Shown: positions 59,946-64,000 of the stretch, piece by piece
Layout: each line of letters begins with the position of its first letter
How positions within the stretch are numbered: position 1 is the first letter of the stretch
Source of the DNA: Rubrobacter_A sp965214435
GTDB lineage: Bacteria; Actinomycetota; Rubrobacteria; Rubrobacterales; Rubrobacteraceae
Direction of reading: 5' to 3'
Assembly (NCBI GenBank): GCA_965214435.1
Contig: OZ243960.1
Location: 310,001 to 374,000, forward strand
Length of the DNA: 64,000 nucleotides
Notes under the pieces: generated by a model
Told to the model about the DNA's origin: nothing
Seen by the model: only the letters and a program-made list of their open reading frames with translations
Databases searched by the model: none
Program-made: the position numbers and the translations under genes

Positions 59946-60791
59946 TTAGAGGTCCTGCGAGACGCCGCGGCGCGAGCGAAGCCAGACGACGCCTGACACC
60001 CCGATACCGAGGGTCAGCAAGCCTGTGGCCGCTAGCAGGAGGGGCGAAGGTCCGCCGGTAGCCGGCATCTGCGCCGGAGCGGCGGAGGTATTGCCGGAGC
60101 TTGCGGCGGAGGCGTTATCAGAACCCGTACCGTCGAAGCTCTGGACCGCTACGTTAGTCGCGATACCCTGGAAGGCGAGGCCGGTACCGAAGTTACCGCT
60201 CGCCGTGATTCCGCTGAAGGCCCAGTTGTCGATGACCGCGTTGGTATCGACCTCGAACCCGTCCTGGCCGTCGGCGTCGCCGCCGTCTCCGTTGTTAATG
60301 GAGGCCACGTTGGAGATCGTCACGTTGTTCACCACGAAGTCGGTCCAGACTCCGGAGTTGTCCGAGTTCTGGGCTACCAGGTTGGCGAGCGTCAGCCCGC
60401 TGGCCGCCCCGTCGACGTCTTCGGTGCCGATAGTAACGGCGTGGGCTCCGCCGTTCCCGTCGATAATGGGAAGCTGGTCGCCGATACCCGTGATCGTGAG
60501 GTTCGGCGTGACGACGGTAACGTTCTCGGCATAGGTCCCGGGACAGACGCTTATGGTAGCGCCGCTCGCGGCGGCGTCCACAGCACCCTGGATGGTGTCG
60601 TAGCCGGCGTCGGTTCCGCAGCCGGCAATGCCGTCGGCCTGCTCGTCGTTGTCAACGAACAGCGTCGTGTACCCTGTCTGCTGCGCCTGTGCCGGGCTCG
60701 CCAGCAACACGGCCATCGCGACCATCCCGGCGAGAGCCGCCAGACGGGAGAGCACCGAGCCGCCCATGACCCTACTCTTTACTTGCACCAT
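59946..60791 (-). CDS. MPATG-anchored beta-helix surface protein
   Basis: A 281-residue secreted protein. The signal peptide ends near residue 36 (SPAQAQ). The body (about 42-225) looks like a right-handed parallel beta-helix: DTIQGAVDAAASGATISVCP then repeated short strands rich in Asn, Val and Thr (NLTITG, NVTISNVASINNG). The sorting signal is MPATGG at 242-247, with a hydrophobic stretch and the tail WLRSRRGVSQDL. AAAGGAAAT precedes the ATG. No sortase is adjacent, so one of the two sortases elsewhere in the window may anchor it. Confidence 0.85.
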   Translation of the reverse strand: MVQVKSRVMGGSVLSRLAALAGMVAMAVLLASPAQAQQTGYTTLFVDNDEQADGIAGCGTDAGYDTIQGAVDAAASGATISVCPGTYAENVTVVTPNLTITGIGDQLPIIDGNGGAHAVTIGTEDVDGAASGLTLANLVAQNSDNSGVWTDFVVNNVTISNVASINNGDGGDADGQDGFEVDTNAVIDNWAFSGITASGNFGTGLAFQGIATNVAVQSFDGTGSDNASAASSGNTSAAPAQMPATGGPSPLLLAATGLLTLGIGVSGVVWLRSRRGVSQDL

Positions 60792-61277
60792 ATTTCCTTT
60801 CTTGTTCAGAGAGAAGCTGCTTTGAGCACCCTCTGTGCTTTTCTACAGTTTCAGTTTCTTCGAAAAGGCTCTAGATCGTTCGCTACCCCCTTCCCGTCGG
60901 ATGCGTCTCGTGCCCTGGCGTCTAGCACCCTGGCGCTCTCTGCACTTACCCTGGAGTCCGGACTCCTGTACCCCCGTTATACGGACGGGATAGCCGCAGT
61001 GTTCACCGTCGAGCCTCGCGGGAGCGATAAAATCCGGGGACACCTATATCCAGGAACATGTTTCGTAAGATTTATGCTGTCCCCACTAGACAGCCGCAGC
61101 GTAAGAGCCGGCCACCTCAGCGAGTGTCGTAGTCGTTTCTGTAGACAGTCTGGTTTTTTCGACCGGATGACTCCCAATTGGTCTTTACACTCCGGAGTCC
61201 GGGATCGCAGCAGAAGAGAGATCAAGGTCTTTGCCGGTCCCTTTTACTCTCCACCGCGCACAGTACATGGAAACACA
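60792..61277. other. Non-coding region before the BCCP-like relic
   Basis: No frame with coding character was found. It holds the perfect palindrome GGAGTCCGGACTCC near 60955 and a related CTCCGGAGTCCGG near 61190, about 240 bases apart. The stretch may be degraded coding DNA. Confidence 0.5.
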
Positions 61278-61442
61278 ATGCTAAAGCCTGCTCTTGCGGA
61301 GTCGGCGGAAGTAGTGGAAGTCCGTTCGTCTATTGTAGGAATCTACCGGTCAGAAGTCGCCGGGACACCCGCCCCTCAAAATGTAGAAGATGGCGTCGAA
61401 CGTCTCACGCAAGGCGTGAGTATAGGGCTTATGGGAGCTTAA
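61278..61442 (+). pseudogene. BCCP-like (biotinyl domain) relic
   Basis: A 54-codon frame reads VVEVRSSIVGIYRSEVAGTP, then PQNVEDGVERLTQGVSIGLM. It resembles the start of AccB-type biotinyl domains (VRSPMVGTFYRSP, then VGDRVEKGQTLCIIEAMK) but stops before the biotin Lys. It cannot be biotinylated as it stands and is probably a decayed accB fragment. The similarity is short, so confidence is limited. Confidence 0.4.
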
Positions 61443-61508
61443 ATAGCCACTCTGGCCCTCAGCTCTACAAAACTCCCTCTAAGACCTACTACCGGTACCC
61501 GCAGCAGC

Positions 61509-61868
61509 TTACTCGGTCTCGTAGCCCTTTTCCTGCCAGGCGCTCAGGCCGCCCTGCATGTTCGCCACGTTGGTGTAGCCCATCTGCTGTAGTGTCTCCG
61601 CGGCGAGCGTTCCCCGGCCGCCAATGGCGCAGTGGACCACGATGCGCCGGCTTTTGTCCGGCAGATCCGAGGACGCCCGGTACTCCAGCAGACCGCGGGG
61701 TATAAGCTGCGCCCCCGGTACGTGAGCCTCTTCCCACTCGCCCGGCTCGCGGACGTCTACCACGGTCATCTCCTCGCCGGAGTCCAGCGCCTCGTGGACA
61801 TCCTCGACGCTTATCTGCTCGGTCTTATTCCGCGCCTCGGCGACCATATCTTCGTAGTTCTGCGCCAT
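61509..61868 (-). CDS. Rhodanese-like sulfurtransferase
   Basis: A 119-residue single-domain rhodanese. The active-site loop is VHCAIGGRG with the catalytic Cys, DVREPGEWEEAHVPGAQLIP is the CH2-A motif, and GGLSAWQEKGYETE ends the protein. ATG 61868 follows GAGGAGG. It carries persulfide sulfur; the acceptor is unknown. It is divergent from the disulfide oxidoreductase gene, and a relic of its 3' end lies at 59673. Confidence 0.93.
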   Translation of the reverse strand: MAQNYEDMVAEARNKTEQISVEDVHEALDSGEEMTVVDVREPGEWEEAHVPGAQLIPRGLLEYRASSDLPDKSRRIVVHCAIGGRGTLAAETLQQMGYTNVANMQGGLSAWQEKGYETE

Positions 61869-61984
61869 CTCGGAGCCTCCTCTTTGAGAATTCCTTCTAT
61901 GTTATGACGCCGGTCATGGTAGCACTCTGGGAGAGAGCGGGCTCTCCAGATAAAATCAGGTAGTAAACATAGAATGGAGATTAC

Positions 61985-63454
61985 TTGAGGGACTACGATC
62001 TTATCGTCATCGGAGCCGGAACAGCCGGGTTGGTCTCCGCAGCGGGCGGAGCTTCTCTGGGAGCGAAGGTGGCACTCATCGAGCGGGACCATATGGGCGG
62101 CGAGTGCCTGAACTACGGCTGCGTGCCGACCAAAGCCCTTATAAAAAGCGCCAAGGTCGCGAGCCTCATGCGCCGGGCTACAGAGTTCGGTATGGAAGAA
62201 GTCCCCGTAGAAGTCGACTCCCGGGCGGTGATGGCCCGAATGCGCGGCGTCATAGAAAAGGCCGGGGAGCCGGACAGCCCGGAGCGGTTCCGCAAGCTCG
62301 GCGTCGAGGTGTATATCGGGGAGGAGGCTACCTTTACCGGAGAGCGGGAGCTGTCGGTCGGGGCTTCGGGCGAGAAACTCCGGGGACGCAGCGTAATAGT
62401 CGCGACCGGCTCCCACGCCACCCCGCTCCCGATGGACGGCCTGGACGAGGTAGGTTACCTCGACAACGTGAGCGTGCTCGGCCTGGAGAAGCTGCCGCGG
62501 TCGATGGTGATCGTCGGTTCCGGGCCTATAGGCACCGAGTTCTCCCAGATGTTTACCCGCCTCGGCTGCCGGGTGGAGCTAATCTCCTCCAGCAGAGAGC
62601 CGCTGCCCAAAGAAGACGCGGAGGTCTCCGCGGCCCTGCGCGGCTACCTGGAGGCCGACGGCGTGTCGTTCCACGGCGACTTCCGGGCTGAAGCCGTGCG
62701 CCTCGAAAACGGCGAGAAAGTCGTGACCGCGAGGAACAAAAACAGCGGCGCGTCGGTCGAGGTGCGCGGGGAGGAGTTGCTGATCGCCGCCGGACGTGCC
62801 CCGACCGTGGACGGTTTAGGCTTTGAAAAAGTCGGCATAGAAGTCGGCGAAAGCGGCCTCGTGGTAGACGAGCGCCTGATGACGACCGCGGAAGGTATCT
62901 ACGCGGCGGGCGATATAGTCGGCGGCCCGCTCTTTACCCACGCGGCGGACTACCAAGCCAAAGTTGCCCTCCAGAACGCCCTCTTTCCCATAAAGCAGAA
63001 GGTGGATTACCGGGCGATGCCCTGGACCACCTTTACCGACCCCGAAGTAGCCCGCGTCGGTCTCACCGAGAGAGAGGCCCGCGAGGAGCGCGAGGACGTG
63101 AAAGTTTTCAAGCACCCCTTTAGTAAGCTGGACCGGGCTATCTGCGACGGCGAGACGGAAGGTTTCGTCAAGCTGGTCACCGACGGTCGCGGGAAGCTAC
63201 TCGGCGGCCACATCATAGGTTCCGACGCCGGCAACTACATCGGCGAGGTCGTCCTGGCTTTGCGCAAGAACCTCTCGGTCGGGGACCTCTCCCAGACCGT
63301 ACACGTCTACCCAACCCTCTCCGAAGGCGTGAAACATGCCGCGGACAACTACTACCGCGAGCGGCTCTTCTCCGGACCGACCAGGAAGCTGCTCGACACC
63401 TACTTCAAGGTGCGCCGGAGGCTGCCCCGGAACGTGCGTCAGGCTTTGCGGTAG
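61985..63454 (+). CDS. FAD-dependent pyridine nucleotide-disulfide oxidoreductase (mercuric reductase-like)
   Basis: A 489-residue flavoprotein. FAD site DLIVIGAGTAGLVSAAGGAS, redox-active disulfide in GGECLNYGCVPTKALI, NAD(P) site VIVGSGPIGTEFSQM and second FAD site YAAGDIVGGPLF. The dimerisation domain has TFTDPEVARVGLTE and HVYPTLSEGVKHAADNYY. It resembles MerA/Lpd paralogs without an N-terminal heavy-metal domain; the C-terminal Cys pair of MerA is absent, so mercury reduction is doubtful. TTG 61985 follows TGGAG. Confidence 0.88.
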   Translation: MRDYDLIVIGAGTAGLVSAAGGASLGAKVALIERDHMGGECLNYGCVPTKALIKSAKVASLMRRATEFGMEEVPVEVDSRAVMARMRGVIEKAGEPDSPERFRKLGVEVYIGEEATFTGERELSVGASGEKLRGRSVIVATGSHATPLPMDGLDEVGYLDNVSVLGLEKLPRSMVIVGSGPIGTEFSQMFTRLGCRVELISSSREPLPKEDAEVSAALRGYLEADGVSFHGDFRAEAVRLENGEKVVTARNKNSGASVEVRGEELLIAAGRAPTVDGLGFEKVGIEVGESGLVVDERLMTTAEGIYAAGDIVGGPLFTHAADYQAKVALQNALFPIKQKVDYRAMPWTTFTDPEVARVGLTEREAREEREDVKVFKHPFSKLDRAICDGETEGFVKLVTDGRGKLLGGHIIGSDAGNYIGEVVLALRKNLSVGDLSQTVHVYPTLSEGVKHAADNYYRERLFSGPTRKLLDTYFKVRRRLPRNVRQALR

Positions 63455-64000
63455 TCGGTGGTTACGGTGTGGGTTCCGTCGGGGAGGTCTTCTACGCGGT
63501 AGTCGCCGAAGAGTATGGGGTCTATTGTTGCGAGACAGAGGAACAGGCGGACGGCGAGCTCCCGGATCTCGCTTTCCGCGTGGGCGTCGGCCCGCATCTC
63601 GACTATGTGCCGCAGCGCCCGCACGTTCCCGGTAAAGACCATCGGGGCTTCGGTCTCGTTCGGCAGCAGCGAGCGCGAGGCTTGCTGTACCTTTTTGCGG
63701 GCGTCGGTCTTGTAATCCGCCGAGAGCCTAGCGTCGCCACCTTCCTGACGTTCCAGCAGACGGTCGGCCAGTTCCTCGTACTCGGCGGCGGCCCGGTCGG
63801 CGCGCTGTTCGAAGAGCTGGTGTAGCTCCGGGTCGGTGGCGTACTCGGGACGCTCTACAAAACGGAGCACACTACCAGAAACGTACCGCTGACTTACCTG
63901 GGAAAATCCAGTGCCGGCGCGATGCCGGACGAGCTCGTGGGTGACGCTGCGACTGATTCCGTAGAGCAGGAAGCTGAAGCTCGCGTGCTCCAGCACGCTC
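63439..64000 (-). CDS. thyX: FAD-dependent thymidylate synthase ThyX, partial
   Basis: The 5' end lies beyond the right edge; 187 codons are visible. VLEHASFSFLLYGISR leads to the ThyX signature RHRAGTGFSQVSQRY, which binds FAD and dUMP. The C-terminal NVRALRHIVEMRADAHAESE with the conserved Arg and His residues follows. ThyX methylates dUMP using methylene-tetrahydrofolate and NADPH. The 3' end overlaps the convergent oxidoreductase gene by 16 bases. Confidence 0.95.
   Translation of the reverse strand, partial: SVLEHASFSFLLYGISRSVTHELVRHRAGTGFSQVSQRYVSGSVLRFVERPEYATDPELHQLFEQRADRAAAEYEELADRLLERQEGGDARLSADYKTDARKKVQQASRSLLPNETEAPMVFTGNVRALRHIVEMRADAHAESEIRELAVRLFLCLATIDPILFGDYRVEDLPDGTHTVTTDYRKA

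Noticed and set aside
60951..61205. Palindromes GGAGTCCGGACTCC and CTCCGGAGTCCGG as ends of a mobile element
   Set aside because: The similarity stops after nine bases, no target duplication is seen and nothing inside resembles a transposase.
61985..63454. Mercuric reductase (merA)
   Set aside because: The C-terminal cysteine pair and any mer genes are missing; a general disulfide oxidoreductase is safer.

Overview
The window is GC-rich bacterial chromosome with tightly packed genes on both strands, many GTG and TTG starts, and several genes that appear to be leaderless. An acyl-CoA carboxylase with a small epsilon-like subunit, class E-like sortases, separate 2-oxoglutarate dehydrogenase E1 and E2, ThyX instead of ThyA, a DUF151 nuclease and an MshA/PimA-like glycosyltransferase together suggest a deep-branching actinobacterium of the Rubrobacter type. 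That placement is an inference from gene content; no rRNA gene is present to confirm it.

Layout. 1-6.2 kb: partial cation exchanger, a divergent TetR/cytochrome P450 pair around a palindromic operator, an AI-2E family permease, and several decayed genes (CPA1 antiporter tail, internally deleted TSUP permease, twice-frameshifted TetR, LysR tail). 6.4-8.5 kb: sortase, zinc ribbon, DUF309, tRNA-Ile(GAT), DUF151 nuclease. 8.5-13.3 kb: biotin-dependent acyl-CoA (probably propionyl-CoA) carboxylase operon ending in an RtcB-fold protein that has lost its catalytic motifs. 13.3-18.2 kb: OsmC protein and the odhA/odhB (sucAB) operon. 18.4-26.5 kb: TPR protein, trans-sulfuration enzyme, NfeD protease, methyltransferase, YyaL-like protein, class I aldolase, CBS protein, glutaredoxin-like protein. 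26.5-28.9 kb: an LPNTG surface protein with its own sortase. 29-37.5 kb: a five-PAS GGDEF-EAL protein, a nucleoside hydrolase and an acyl-CoA synthetase/GNAT fusion. 38.4-44.3 kb: a long minus-strand cluster with TenA-like protein, mutM, lpdA, a papain-like protein, lipA, lipB and a VOC protein. 45-46 kb: a lower-GC patch with a membrane gene broken by an in-frame TGA. 45.9-51 kb: lipid kinase, phosphoesterase, moaD-moaE, GCS2 ligase, Nudix and CPBP genes. 51-53.7 kb: a candidate structured RNA, cinA, yqeK and ydjM. 53.8-64 kb: a membrane lipoprotein, a frameshifted GNAT gene, a glycosyltransferase, dut, metG, an MPATG beta-helix surface protein, rhodanese, a pyridine nucleotide-disulfide oxidoreductase and partial thyX.

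Functional links. Lipoate made by LipA/LipB is needed by OdhB and recycled by Lpd, so the two distant clusters serve one complex. Propionyl-CoA carboxylase, 2-oxoglutarate dehydrogenase and the acyl-CoA synthetase/acetyltransferase fusion all handle acyl-CoA flux. Two sortases and two sorting-signal proteins form a small cell-surface anchoring system.

The strongest candidates for something undescribed are the RtcB-fold pseudoenzyme, the duplicated cysteine-containing domain of the LPNTG protein, the structured RNA beside a 14-base match to the 16S rRNA 3' end, and the papain-like gene inside the lipoate cluster.
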